From Thalassia testudinum (Eukaryota > Streptophyta > Magnoliopsida > Alismatales > Hydrocharitaceae), in NCBI GenBank assembly GCA_037157565.1, contig JAZHRO010000063.1:149842501-149906500 (forward strand): DNA of 64,000 bases, written 5' to 3'. Shown in pieces: positions 34,857 through 47,523 of this stretch (positions within the stretch are counted from its first letter, which is position 1; every line of letters begins with the position of its first letter). A model generated the notes under the pieces. It was not told the DNA's origin and did not search any database. It saw nothing but the letters and a program-made list of their open reading frames with translations. The position numbers were made by a program, and so were the translations under genes.

Positions 34857-36590
34857 GCTCCTTTCTGTTTTGATTTCCCTCCTTACTTCACCATGTACCC
34901 TTCCACATCCTACACACATTTCACATCCTATCCTCCTACCACCACTTATCCCCAAGATGATTACTATCCCGACTTGACTTGTAATTACCCATCCACTAGT
35001 CGGGATGACTTTGATTGGGGATATGAATCCAGACCACAGGGTCCAGGGCCTAACCCTAGACGACATGACTATGATTATTATCCTTCCCAGAGCTATAATG
35101 ATTATGGATCTCCATCCTTTGATGACCAAACCAACCCGATCTACAATCAGGAAGGATATCATGATTCCACTGAATATAGGTCACCACCATCCTTTGAACA
35201 ACCTAGAATGACCTACTTTCAGGAAGGGACTAGAGAACCTCAACATCTTGACTCCCCTAAATTTAACCTGAACCCACCCAAACCTGAACCGAACTAGTCG
35301 GTTCAAGTAAACTAGATCTAGGATAGGGTGTTGGCTAATTTGAGGAACACTATACAATCTTTAGAAGCTCAGCCAACACCATGCACTGAAGCACTAGAGC
35401 CTATGATCAAAATGATTGATGAACTTAATAGTTCTCTATTGGATTCGCTCCAAAGTGTTAGGGATAGGGACTTGGGTGAGTTTCTTCTTGGGAAATTGTC
35501 AAGGTTGAGGATGAAATTTGTGGTTGCACTAGTCAAATCTTGGGATGATTCTCAAGATGAACGCCCTTTAGGAGAGCCAATGTCTGAACCCGCTTAGGCG
35601 CCTGTCGGGGGGGATACATTTTCTGAGATTGGGGATGACTAGGATGGGCTAGAGCAACCATTTGAGGATGAACCGATTGATTCACTCGAGATCTTCGAGC
35701 CAGAGAGCGAGGAAAAATATGTCTCCACGAACCATGAAATGACATGATTTTGAGACATATATAAATGAGGATCATGGATTCTTTGACTCTGAGGGTGAAG
35801 AATCTTTTGCCGAAGTCTCACTTGAACTTAAGGAAGAGGATTTTAGTGAGACAAATGGGCTTGAGGAATCTGAAAAACCAGTTGATAGCCCAATTATTGA
35901 AGATTTGGATTCGGTTGGGGTTAACTTGGAGGATCCGATCTTGATGATTCAATCAGTGATCCCAGTCCTCATCTGCACCATGAAGAGCTGACTTCTGAGA
36001 TCTTTGTGCCTAAGTCAATCTGGATTCAGCCATGATTTATGGACTGGGGAGAATCATATGGGGTGAATAATATGCTAGAGGTCCCAAAGCCTAAGCCCTT
36101 GATGTTGGAGGATAGAATTGTTGAAATAAAGATTTGGGAGGCTAATTCTGAGGGAAGTTTGATTTTGGATCTAAGGGTACCTATTGACATAAAACCACCT
36201 ACTTTCTACTAGGACCCTTATGATATCTTTCACGTGCAACCCAAGCTCGAAATAACTAATTATTTTTCTGAGCTAGATGTTAAGTGGACAACCGCACCTA
36301 TTGAACCATCTTTACCCGTTGTCCGACACTTTGGTCTTGGGTTGCACACCACTAAACCGCAGGCCTGGCCCCGCAAACACAACCTTCGGTTCTGGGTGAT
36401 TTTCATCCAGAACTTGAGAACCACTCGACCCTGGGGCATGGGTCTACACCATAATCTCATCCACGTCTATGGACATCTTTTGCAGACGGGTTCCAGGATC
36501 AACCTTTTTATCTTGATTCTGACCCGCACTTGTGAATTCTTAATTTCTTCTTTGTATGTATGTTATGCCTAGCTGAAGGCATTAAACTTA
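34857..36590 (+). pseudogene. Element C internal reading frame, Tyr/Pro/Asp-rich then acidic, unknown function
   Basis: The first ATG is at 34893, 36 bp after the acceptor-like site. About 130 codons are rich in Tyr, Pro, Ser, Asp and Gln (DDYYPD, RRHDYDYYPSQSYNDYGSPS). After three close in-frame stops (about 35295-35325) the same frame continues at 35328-35597 with a helical segment (LANLRNTIQSLEAQ, LNSSLLDSLQSV). Further on, in shifted frames, come acidic stretches (NEDHGFFDSEGEESFAEV near 35765). No Gag, protease, RT or integrase motif is present in C, so it is non-autonomous. The acidic stretch recalls the proteins of E and F but shows no motif-level match. The function is unknown. Confidence 0.6.
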
Positions 36591-37984
36591 GCACGGGTGT
36601 ATACACTCCTCTCTGCGGAGCTGATCGGATTTTCACGACACTCAGGTGATGTTCTGTCTACTCTACCCTTTTCATGTCTTTATTTTTACAATGAGGACAT
36701 TGCATCATTTAGGCATGGGGGGTGGATAATCAATTCCTAAAATCATTATGTAACTCCATAGAATTTCTTTTAGTTTCTTATAAAATAAAAAAAAATGAAA
36801 ATTTGAAAAAAATAAAAAAAGAAATTAGGAAAAGAGAACTTAGGCATTTGGAAGTTATTAACTTTTGGAAATGATATAAGAGGACCAAAACACCTAGACT
36901 CTTCAGGTCTTGGAGCTTAATTAGCCCCGGTGTCCACTCGAATGTGGATTTAGTCTCGAGTTCTCACCAATTAAAATTTATTTTAATTTGGTAAATAAAT
37001 TGGGATGATAAGTATGCGACTTATCAACCTGCCCTCTGATTTGGGGGGACTTTAAGCCTAAGCATCTACACATATTTTTTTGCACTGACTCACTTTCCAG
37101 TGGCTTTTACGGAAATTGGGTAGCTAATGGACCGACTTGGGTGGTATGGCTGGCAAGTTGTCGGTGGTAACAGCTCATCGGTCGGTTGTCCAGAGCCCAG
37201 CCACACGACCATTTTTGTTGTACTACCTTTAGGTAAATCTTAGATCAGGGAAGCCACCTACTTAAAGAAAAAAAAAAGAAGAAACACACAAAAAGAAAAG
37301 AAAAATAAAAAAAAGAAAAAGGAGAAAATAAAAAATAAATAAATAAAACCACACTTCACTGCACGAGTATGGCAGCAAGTTGTCTGTGGTAACAGCTCAT
37401 CGACCGGTTGTTCAAACCCCAGCTCACAAAAAAAAAATGCACAATAATTCCCAAAACACTTAGGGAAGAAGCAGGGAAGTAGAATAAACCGAGGAGATAT
37501 ACAGTGGGTTTGCCCTTGTGTTGACCCCATAAATAAAAGTAGGGAAAAAGATACCGATCGTAAAGATAAACCTTTAGGCAAGGGCACCTAGGGTCGTAGA
37601 AACTCGAAGTCCATCTTAACGGCCGTTTTGTGAGTTTATCACTTTTTTAGAAAGATGCTTAGTACTTAGAGTCCTTTTCAAGTCTTAGGCGGGTCGGGTA
37701 GCTGTAAAAAGTTATCCCGGAACTCTCAAACTCCAAAAGTACAAAAAAATTAGAAAAGAAGAAAAATATATATATATCTTCCCTTCTCAAATAAGGCGAG
37801 AACTTGGGCAATCTGCATTCTGGCAGACACCCGATTATTGTTGAGTTTTCGTAGTTTAGGACCTTAGTTGAAATTTTCTATTGTTAATAAATGACTGTCC
37901 TAAGTGATCTAATCTAATTCTACTGTTATACAAAGCATATAGTTTAATTTTGCTAGGGATTAGCAAAAGATAGGCATAGGAGTG
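36591..37984 (+). other. Element C 3' untranslated region with purine block and polypurine tract
   Basis: Contains the block ATGAGGACATTGC … TTAGGCATGGGGGGTGG (36691-36725) also found in A, B, D, E and F. Downstream are A-rich runs (36781-36830, 37261-37350), two related segments around GGTAACAGCTCATCG (37165 and 37390), and at the end AGATAGGCATAGGAGTG directly before the 3' LTR, the likely (diverged) plus-strand primer. No gene is seen. Confidence 0.7.
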
Positions 37985-39493
37985 TGATGTAAACACATTT
38001 GTTGAGGGTAAAATGCCTATTCATGCATGTTCCTAGGCTTAGATTTGCATTTCATGTTATAAATATTGCATAGCATGCATCATTTTGCATTTAGAGTAGT
38101 ATATAATTTAGGTTAATTATCTTTTTTGTGGTTAGGAGAGAAGCATATTTATTTCGAAGCCTCGGATTGATGATCCAACCGTATGGATCTGATCAAGACG
38201 ACGATCGGAGTCCAACGCCTCTGAAATCGCCTCGATTGGAGACCCGTAGCACCATATGCAGTTCGAGGAAGATCAACAGCCAAGGGACTAGGAGACATAA
38301 TTTGAAGCTTCAAATGATAAATCCAACTGCGTGGATGGATTTGGGTTGACGCTCGCAGCCTAACAGCGTAAAATCGACTCAATTCGACTTCTGTAGCAGC
38401 CCTGCAACAAGAAGAAGATGGATGGCCCAAACTGCACCACGTGGCACAGCCTAGGCTGCCAGTACACACATGCAGCACTGCACGCACACAGCAGCGTGGG
38501 TGTGTGCGCGAGCACGTAGACGCGCATGCACGTAGTGCCAGCACGTGGGCGCATGCGCGCGGCAAGGCTAGAGCGGCACCAGCATAGTGTGAGGTGGACT
38601 ACAGCGACGCATGAGCTAGACTTACAGTGACGCTTACAGCCGTCGGTAATTCATCACATGCTAGCAAAGCCAGCTGCAGGTGCCAGCAGGCATGAGCTAC
38701 CTACAGCGATGTTTCCAGCGACAGCTTGGATGCCACTAATGGTCCCTTACCGATTTTTGCCTCTTCTCCACCACTATAAAAGGACCTACACCCCCTCCCT
38801 TCCAAGCCATCTCTACTAAATCTACTCCCACCTACTCCCAAGCTCTAGCAAGCCTACCAATGCTCCATTAGAGCTTATTCTTAAGCTCCCAAGGTGCCTA
38901 TTAGTGTAGCGAACCTCTGCCCCACCAAATACTCCTCTAACTTCCCATCTCCCTTCATAGGTCACGTTGGAGCCATCCTCTCACCTCCATTCCGGTAGCA
39001 GATCAACTCCGTCTTCTCACCTCCATTCCAGAGCTACGCCGAAGCTTTCCTCAACCCGACGTCCTCCAGCATCTCACCTCCATCATTCCGCTCCCCACCT
39101 CCTTCGTCCAAGCTTCCGCCAGGTGCCATCGTCTCGCCGAACAGTCGATTCGGGAGATTTCCTCTCACCTCCCTCTCTTTATATGCTTTCATAGTTTCTT
39201 GTAATTGACATTGGAAGTAATATATATCATATCTATTCCACATCTCTATCTTGTGATACGTTTGCTTATTTTCTTTTATTTCAAAAATACAAAAAAAAAT
39301 AACAAAACCCCAAAATACCAAAAAGAAATGAATTGAAGTGCGGTTTTCAAGTAAAGTAAACGTCGCCTCCCTATGTTCGACCCAGGACTCCCTTGGAGTT
39401 TCGGTATAAATTTTATCCGATCGACATGTTTTGCAACTACGATGATGGGTTACTTGTAACCCCGACTTCTAACACACGAAATACGCACGACCA
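37985..39493 (+). repeat. Element C 3' LTR, TSD CCCAA
   Basis: 1,509 bp from TGATGTAAACAC to …CACGACCA, followed by CCCAA (39494-39498), identical to the left TSD. With the copies joined, integrase coding of element B is continuous, proving C inserted into B. Confidence 0.96.
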
Positions 39494-39978
39494 CCCAAGT
39501 AGGTATGTCTCCCTTCAGACTGGTGTACAGGAAGGCATGTTACCTTCCCGTCGAATTGGAGCAGAAAGCCTATTGGACAGTACAAAACTGCAACCTAGAT
39601 CTTTGTAAGGCCAGAATCCATAGAAAGCTTCAAATGAGCGAGATCAATGAATTACGCCACGATGCGTATGAGAACTCGTGAATTTACAAAGAGCAAGTTA
39701 AAGCCTTTCATGACAAGCACATATCTAGAAAGATCTTTCATCCTGGTCAAAAGGTCCTACTCTTCGATGCCAGACTAAAATTGTTCCCATAAAAACTACG
39801 ATCTAAATAGATCGGACCCTCCTTAGTCTGACAAATCTTTGGAAATGGAGCCATTGAGATCAGTCTACTCAACCTCGATTCCAAACCCTTCGTCATGAAC
39901 GATCAGAGACTCAAACCGTTCATTGACGTGACCGATACAAATTTGGCTGAGATATCCTTTATCCTCCATTCTCCCTGA
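39494..39978 (+). pseudogene. Element B integrase, last part
   Basis: Resumes after C with the block VGMSPFRLVYRKACYLPVEL and EQKAYW, the highly conserved Athila integrase sequence after the core domain, then ELRHDAYENS and [20 protein letters not shown], the C-terminal DNA-binding region. Stops at 39679, 39790, 39808 and elsewhere. The motif CGCTTAACGGGAGGCAACC follows at 40013-40031, close after the expected end of the protein. Confidence 0.92.
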
Positions 39979-41626
39979 GCCCATTGCACCCAGCCGATGG
40001 CGTAAAACTCGACGCTTAACGGGAGGCAACCTATCATTCTTGAAAAACCTGAAACCTTTCTTGACATTTCTATGATGAATTCATATTGCACTTTAGGGTT
40101 CATCCATTAGAACAGCCGACTCCACATCAGGTACCCGTACCCGAGTCTAGAAATCGTTCGTAACAGTCACCTCAACCTGTTCGCCCACCCAAGACCTGTC
40201 CTAATGAATGAACTAAGCTGAATTCAAACTCACCTAATTTACAATGGGAACATTGCAAATCGTAGGCATAGGGGGTATGGAAGTGCAAAACGTCATGAAA
40301 ACTCATATCACAATAAAAGTTTTCAACAAAAAGAAAATCATCACATATCACAAAAAACACCAAAATATGAAAAAATCTTGAAAAAGAACAAAAAAACTGA
40401 GGGGGGGGAGAGAAAATTTTTTGAGGCCATACAAAACATGAGGAAAAGAGCAAAATGACAAAAAAGGAGCACAAAATGAAAAAGAAAAAGAATAGTCATT
40501 AGTGAGAAATTAAGGGATTAACTGAAGTTCTAGACCACATCAAGGAAAAGAGAAAAATAGGAAAAAAGTGCTAATAAGACACAAAAAGAGATTAGTAGGA
40601 ACGCTGATCTTAAGCCTTTTGTGCTAGACTCTTAGGCTTAAAAATTCAGGTATCCGCTAAGATCTGGATAATCCTCAATAGGTTGGGGAAAATGCAATGC
40701 TTAAGTATTAGGCTAAGGCTTAGGGAGTATTTGACCTCGTTAACTGACCTTCGATTTGCAAGACTCGATAACCTAAGCACCCCAATCCACACACAGTCTG
40801 GTTCAGTGCAGATAACTATCATAATCAAGCAAAAGCGTTTAAATGTTCTGAAAAAAGTTGCCTAGATTAGGAGCGGCCGATCAACACAAGTTGATTTGGA
40901 TGAGTTCCCAATGCGGAGAGGCGGGAAATTCCCCTCGAAGATGCGTAACAACATATTTTCTCCTCGGTGCTTGTCTCCTAGGATATTTACATATCCTACC
41001 GGGGGCACGTAAGTACTCTGCTGGTTCAGATACCATGGGTGGCATTATCATGAAATGTCGATTGCCAGGGTCTGGATTTGGCTATGGAATGCCATGGGTG
41101 GGATTATCTCAAAATCTCGAAAGCTAGGGTTTTGAGGGTTGCCATGGGCGGTGCTATCACGAAGCATCGATTGCCAGGGACCTTTGAGGATTGATGATGG
41201 GTACGAGGAATCTGATACAGACCGTGTTGAGAAGCCAATCCGAAGCTAGAAATAAAAAGAAAAGAAAGAGAAAACTCTCTAAACAAATAAATCCTATATC
41301 TCTCTCTTACAAAAAATGCACTGCCAACTGAACCAAGGCTAAAATATGTCTCAAGCACAGGTGCTTTAATCACGGAGTCCAACAAACCTTAGGATAGTTC
41401 CTGAGGGCCTTAAAAACCTTCGCGGAGGATCGAGGCTAGAGCTGGTTAGGTCCGAATCTTGGTTGGTACTTGAGTACCGCTAGGCCTACTTTCGAAATTC
41501 TAACCTAATCAAAAAGAAAAAGAAAAAAGCACTTATCATAAATTATGATAGAAACTCATGGTCTAGAACAGAAGTTAAAACCTTAAAATTTTGCTATGTG
41601 ACTAGCAAAAGCTAGGTATGGGGGTA
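39979..41626 (+). other. Element B 3' untranslated region
   Basis: No coding frame is supported and no env-like gene is seen. In order: the motif CGCTTAACGGGAGGCAACC (40013-40031), the purine block ATGGGAACATTGC…GGCATAGGGGG (40243-40275), A-rich sequence, tandem units around CCATGGGYGG…ATTGCCAGGG (41030-41190), and the polypurine tract GCTAGGTATGGGGGTA (41611-41626) at the 3' LTR. The whole is colinear with the 3' regions of D and F. Confidence 0.8.
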
Positions 41627-44313
41627 TGATGGGAACACCATCATGAGCCCTAACTAGCTCATTTTGACCTAGAAAAGAGAATAAAAGCTCCTACATAACC
41701 AAGTGAAGGGCCTAACTCAGGGAATAACTGTTTTGAGAGAAAAGTAAGAAACAAAGGGTAAAACTATAAATTTACCATTGCAGCACAACGACAGGATTTC
41801 TCAGGGGTTAAACATGGGTCAATTGGTCTTAACAAGATAAAAAGTTTGTTGGTTCAATCAGAAAAGGGTGAATGTGAGATCTGGGAATTAAATGACATCC
41901 TGTAACCCTAAAACAGACCCACTTAATTTAATGAGGTTTTGGTCAAGATAAGAATCAAATAAACCCTCTAAAATTCTTGGAAAAATATCCTATAGGATTT
42001 AGAACCTTCAATTTGGCCTTTAGAACCTATTTTGACCTAAATAGGGGTCCTAGTCAAACATTTACCCTAAATTGGGTTTTTATGCAAAATATCCATTCAA
42101 ACATGGTCAAACCAAAAATCCAACTTCACCATTAGATTCCTTGGGTCCAAATTAGGTTTATACCAAAATTTGGATCTAAAGGGAGTTCACCTTGACCTAC
42201 TTTGCAAAACAGTGCAACCCAATTACTTTTATGCCCTTAACTTTTGAAAACCTTGCAAAGACCCCCCTAGCTTCCTCTTCATTCTTTGCAATTAGGTCCC
42301 TGCACCATTACAGCGAAGGAATCCTAGTCCGGCGAGGATTCAAGAGGGATATCTCCCTAATTCCTCAGAGAATCCCTCTCAGATTTGAAAGGGAAATTCT
42401 CTGAGGAATTCCCAACCGTGTGAACCCCATTTTGCACTCAGATTCCCACCCAATCTCTCATGCGAATGCATGAGAGATATGGGTATCTCTCGACCTTCCA
42501 AGTCCGACGAGGTTGCCGTGCTTGGAAGCTTTCCCTCCAAGCACAAGGCCCTCCGCCTGCGACTATAAAAGACACCCCAAGTCCTCCCAACCATCCTAAG
42601 CTTGATTTGGCCAAAGAATACCCAGAATTCCTCCTTCCCCTCTCCGACCAAGAAGCCCGCAAGCTCCGACGACTCTTCCATCCTCTTCTCATTGCTGTGC
42701 CACTATACTAGTTCCAGGGTCTTCTCTGCCCCATTCTTCCATGTCGCGCCATACCTGCGCCTGCGTCTTCATCCCTCTCATCGTTGCCACCTCTTCATCT
42801 CAGGGTCTTCGTCTCCGGCGACAGCAGTTACGCACCATCAGCCCTCTACCCTCCCCCTTCATCCACTCACTCTCAGATAAGTTCCTTTCCCTCTACTCTT
42901 CATTTCCCCCCTCTTTATTTCTATTTTCATGCCTCGACCACCACAGACCACCCTCACCTTCTTCATCTCCGACAGACCACCGGCGAATGCGCATACACCA
43001 CTCCATACACCCACACGCCTCGCCAACTACCGCAAAAGCATCACCACCTTCCACTGATCATCTTCCACCTCTCCATCGACCACCACACACGCCCTACACT
43101 ACCTTCGAACAACCCCACTTTCACAGCCACAGAACGACCTAGGAACGCACGCCTAGGCCGTCCCACACCACGCCACCCACCGTGCCAACTTCACCGTGTC
43201 ACGGCGAAGCTTTCCAAGTGTTTTGATAGGGCCGTGAGGCTACATTCGTGATTGACAGGTCGGACCCCCATCCTCCATTGGAGGAGCAAAGCTTGCTTGC
43301 AAGCTCGCTCCAGGTAGCCCCGCTCCAGGAGATCGATTCCCAGGTGTGTGGAACTCCTTTCTGAACAACTTGCGCCAGCAATTGGAGTCCCAGGGCACCG
43401 TAACTTTAGCAATCAGGAGAAGCTCCTTGCGGACGCGCGTGAAGAAGCGGGTAGGACTTTTAGTCCCACCTTGGTAAGTTTCGAGCTGCCTATGTGATAT
43501 AAGTTGTTTTTGCATTTTAGGTTCTTTGCCTCCTAACATGGGGTGAGGTCCCCTTGCCCACTCACACCTCGCCCATGCTCACTCCTTCGTGAACCTGACT
43601 GCCTGACTCGATTACCCAGCACTCCTCGAGCATCACCCACGCCGGTGCGCCTGGACCCAGGCACGTAACCCAAGCCATTTACCTAAGAAAGGCTCTGGGA
43701 GAGCGAGCCTAAGAGGGAAAAGAGAGAGAGCATTCGTGGGGGAGGGTAGGGGTAGGTTTTGCAATTCTGTGTAGGGAAAGGAAGAAGGAAGGAGAAGCCA
43801 AAGAAGAGAAGGAAGGAGCCGTAGAGAAGGCAGGGCTGAAGTTAGAGAAAGAAGAGCAAAGAAGAAGACATCAGAGGAAGGAAGAGAAGAAAGAGAAGCT
43901 AAGGCCAGCATGCAAAGAAAGAAGAAGAAGAAGGAAAGAAGCCAACGTAAAGAAGCAAGGCTCAAATTAGAGAAAGAGAAAGAAGAGTAAAGAAGGAAGA
44001 AGACATCGGAAGAAACAAAGAAGAAGAAGAAGAAAAAGCCTAAACCAAAAGCATCTGAATTTTTTACATCTCTATTCATATTTTTGAAGCATCTATATAC
44101 ATTGAAACTAGTTCTATTGCTTCATAATTTGGTTGAACATCTCATTTGATTAAATTGAAGTTGTGTTCTTAGTTTTTAAATCCTAATTTGCTCCCGGTGT
44201 TCGACCTCAGATTCTTAGTTTTTCAAGTAATAAATTCTCATTTGTTTTTCGAAGCGATTTCAACTATAATGCAATGTAATATTTACAAACCCAATTTCTC
44301 TTTCGCACAAATA
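41627..44313 (+). repeat. Element B 3' LTR, TSD GATAA
   Basis: 2,687 bp from TGATGGGAACACC to …TTTCGCACAAATA (the usual final CA changed to TA), followed by GATAA (44314-44318), identical to 21488-21492. It carries the U3 hairpin (42453-42478), USE-TATA promoter (43463-43503), purine tract and U5 motif as in the 5' copy. Confidence 0.95.
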
Positions 44314-44318
44314 GATAA

Positions 44319-44711
44319 GAAGTGATTCTTGGTTTGGTCAATGTCCAATACCCGATCAAAAGATGGAGGTGAATCACATGCAAACGTATTAGAGAGAGGT
44401 GAATCAGAGTGGAAATTGATTCTGGTGGCAGGGCGGAGTTGGGATCGGATTTTGGAAAGCTCTGGCTCTGCGATGGAAGATGTGGCTTTTTCAAAATTTG
44501 GGTGCAGAGAGGGCTCTTCTAGAAATGTTTCAAAGCTAGGTTCATCTAGAGAGCCAACCAAACCCCATGGACTTAGCCACATCCAATCAGGTGCAGTACC
44601 ATCAGATTGGGTGCACCCAACTCTGATTAAGTTCAGTTGGAACCTAACTGGGTCAAGCCCAACCATCCTTACCTAATTTGACTCAGTAAGTCTAATTTTT
44701 CCTTACCCTAA
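44319..44711 (-). mobile_element. Element D internal region, remaining part
   Basis: The segment right of B. Up to about 44560 it aligns with F 49460-49730 (GATGGAGGTGAATC…, GGTTCATCTA). The last 150 bp do not align. No PBS is found before LTR F begins at 44712, so D has lost its 5' part. The plus-strand frame at 44329-44676 has no homologue that I recognise and is antisense to the element. Confidence 0.6.
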
Positions 44712-47523
44712 TGATAGCGAAAAATACGTGGTTTGTTAATTAAGCAATTTAGTGTCATTGTAACATGTAAATCCGCTTTCACTTTTGAATTTATAAACCT
44801 AGATAGTAGGGTATCTAGGGTCATCCAAAGAGGCAATTTGTTTGCAAAATTATGTCTCTTACTTGAAGTCGGAAATCAACTTTCTTTTTGATATTTTTTA
44901 ATATATAATTTTTAGGGTTTTTAAATAACAAGGCAATGCAATTTTGATGGTGGAAAGGGATAACACCTAATAGCTAAAATCTAGTGGTTAAAATTAATTT
45001 CTTTCTAAGCTCACCCTAGGCATGTGGAGGCCTAGGGTAATTAGAAAGAAAGAGTGAAAATGTACTAAAGAAAAAGTGACAAGATTTGCAACAAAAGCTA
45101 ATAGAAAAAGGCAACTTTGATTGATAGAAAAAGTGTTTTACAAAAAAAACTAGTAGAGGAATGCTTCTACTACTAGAAAATAGAAAAAATTAAAGAGAAT
45201 GCAAAACACTAATCCTCTAAATGGTGAAGAAGAGATGCTCTTGCTCCAACTGCGGCTGCTCCCACAGTCAAAATGAGCTCCTTCTTCTCCTCCCTGCAAA
45301 GCTCCTCCAGTGGTGTAGTCTCATGGCAAGCCCAAAGGGAGGCATGCTTGATCTCCTCCAAGATGGATGGAATTCCACCCTCGAAAATCCTCCAAGGGTG
45401 GGCGTGTACCACCCTCAAGACCTCCTCGCTCTCTCACAAGTTCCTCTTCTCTTCCTTCTCTCTCAAACCCAGTGTAACCGGGTCCATATTCAAGTTATCG
45501 GATCATGCATAGTGTCCAGGCCTACGTGAGTGGGTTGCAGGCGAGGAGTGAAGATAGGTTGGCTAGTCGGGTTAATGAGTGTGAGGGACCTGACCCCTCA
45601 GTGTTCTTGGGCGAGAAGGATAGAACAAAAATCCAATATATCCGTATGCAGGCACTTATATTCCACCGATGAGGGACTAAATCCCACAGGTCACCTCGTG
45701 TTCAAGCAGCAATAGCTCCTTCTTCAATTGGAGGATCTAAGTCTTCGAGTCTTCAATTGGAGGCCTTGAGCAAGCACCTGGAGGAGTGCGCGAGGTCTGA
45801 AGGTTCAATTAGGCCCTAAGCTTCGTCGGAGGACTGAGAGAAATGTTGGTGATGATGGTGGTGGCGGAGGGCGACTGTGTATACCTGAAATACCAAAGAA
45901 CGGCCTCTCAGCCATGTTAAATTACTTCAGAAGCTTCGCCAAAGCATGGTGAAGGTGTTGGTGGTGGTTTCATGGCATGAAGGTGCATGTGGAAGGTGGA
46001 CTGTGACAGAGATGGAGGCAAGAAGGTGGGTTGTTTGGTGGAGCTTTTGGGTGGGTGGAGTAGCAAATAGGTAGAGGGGTTTTGTGTGGGGATGAGCAGT
46101 GAAGATTGTGAGAGTGTTGGCGAGGCGTGTGGTGAGGTGGAGTGACGGGAAAGCCTAGCTAGAGATGTGGTTGGTGATGGAGAAGATGACAGTGTACGGT
46201 AACGGCGTGGGTCTAATTGGGTGATAAATAAGATAAAAAGAAAGTAGAGGAGAAGAGGGACCTAACTACACTAACCTAATTGGACTAAAGGGGAGAAAGT
46301 CCTTACCGGTGGTATGCTGGACTCGGAGAAAACGAAATCTCCAGGAGGAGAAGCGATGACGATGAAGGGAGGTAGGCAGTGCTCGCTGTTATTGCGAGAT
46401 GTGGAGGAACGAGAGAAAGGAGAACCCGCCGACTATTGTCTATGATGGCGAGCGAAGAGGGTGGTCGAAGAGGGTCGCTGGAGTTGGTGGAGACGGCAGT
46501 CGGGGAGAAGAGATGAAGGGGATTCTGACCTCCAAACCAAGCTAAGTTGAGAAGGTTTGCCTTAGGGGTATTTTTATAGGCCTCAGGGATGCTCCTAAGC
46601 AAGAAAAGAAGCTTGTCAAGCTTTGGCTACTTCATGCACAAGGGATACCTACATCTCCCATACGTTCGCATGGGAGATTGGGGAGGCAATAGGATTCATG
46701 GCCGGTCTCAAATGGAAGAGAATTCCTCAAGGAATCTCTCTTTCAATTTTGAGATTGATTGATTGAGAATTGAGCAAGAAAATCTTGCTCAAATCTCAAC
46801 AGTGATCTGCAACTTGCTCCAAATGGCGGTAGGGGGCTCTTTGTGAAGGTGACGACAAAGTTACGAGGTCTTTGCAATAGAGTTCGAAAACTGAGGGGCT
46901 ATGTGAGATAGAAAGAGTCTGACTAGATTGAAATGCAAACTAAGTCAAGATGATCTCTGATTGGGTCCAAATTTTGGTATAAACCTAATTTAGACCCAAG
47001 GAATCTGATGGTGAAGTTGGATTTAGGTTTGACCAAGTTTGAATGGGTAATTTACGTAAAAACTCAAATTATTGCAACTTCCTATCTAAGACTCTGTTTT
47101 AGGTCAAAATAGGTTCAGATGGTCAAATCAAGGATACCAAACCTTATAGAATATTTTTATATGATTTTTAGAAGGTTTAAGTGAATTTTATCCTGACCAG
47201 ACCCTCAGTTAATTAAGCAGGTCTGAAATTAGGGTTTCGGATGTCCATTAATTCTTAAAATACGTGAAAACCCATTTCTGTCTGCATGGACCCTCTTATT
47301 AGACATTTATGACTATTTGACCTTCATTTAACCCCTGGGAAACCCCGTGATTGCTTTGCATTTAGGATATGATGTTAAAAATGCATATTTACCCCTAATT
47401 TAATGCATGTCTCTCAGAATGGATGTGCAGTGAATTACGACTCTCCGGCGATTATGTAGGAGTAGTTGTCAATTGATTTTGACTAATTAAAGTTAGTTAT
47501 GGCCGATGATGACATTATCATCA
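44712..47523 (-). repeat. Element F 3' LTR (complete)
   Basis: On the minus strand it begins TGATGATAATGTCATCA (right end) and ends …TTTTCGCTATCA (44712); 2.8 kb. The polypurine tract GGCATGGGGGTA adjoins on the right. It contains GTCCCTCATCG (45667-45677, minus), a USE-like element with a GATATATT sequence about 24-26 bp downstream, the U3 hairpin (46653-46678) and the U5 motif around TTGGATGACCCTAG (44815-44830). It is related to the D LTR but clearly a different subfamily. Confidence 0.88.

Noticed and set aside
39979..41626. An env-like gene, as some Athila elements have after integrase
   Set aside because: No open frame of useful length, signal peptide or transmembrane segment is visible; the region is conserved non-coding sequence.
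44329..44676. A 115-codon plus-strand frame
   Set aside because: Antisense to element D, crosses the end of the region alignable to F, and shows no family motif.
16959..47523. LTR D and LTR F (44712-47523) as the two ends of one element
   Set aside because: They belong to different subfamilies, each has its own polypurine tract on its right side, and F matches 52260-53945 far better.
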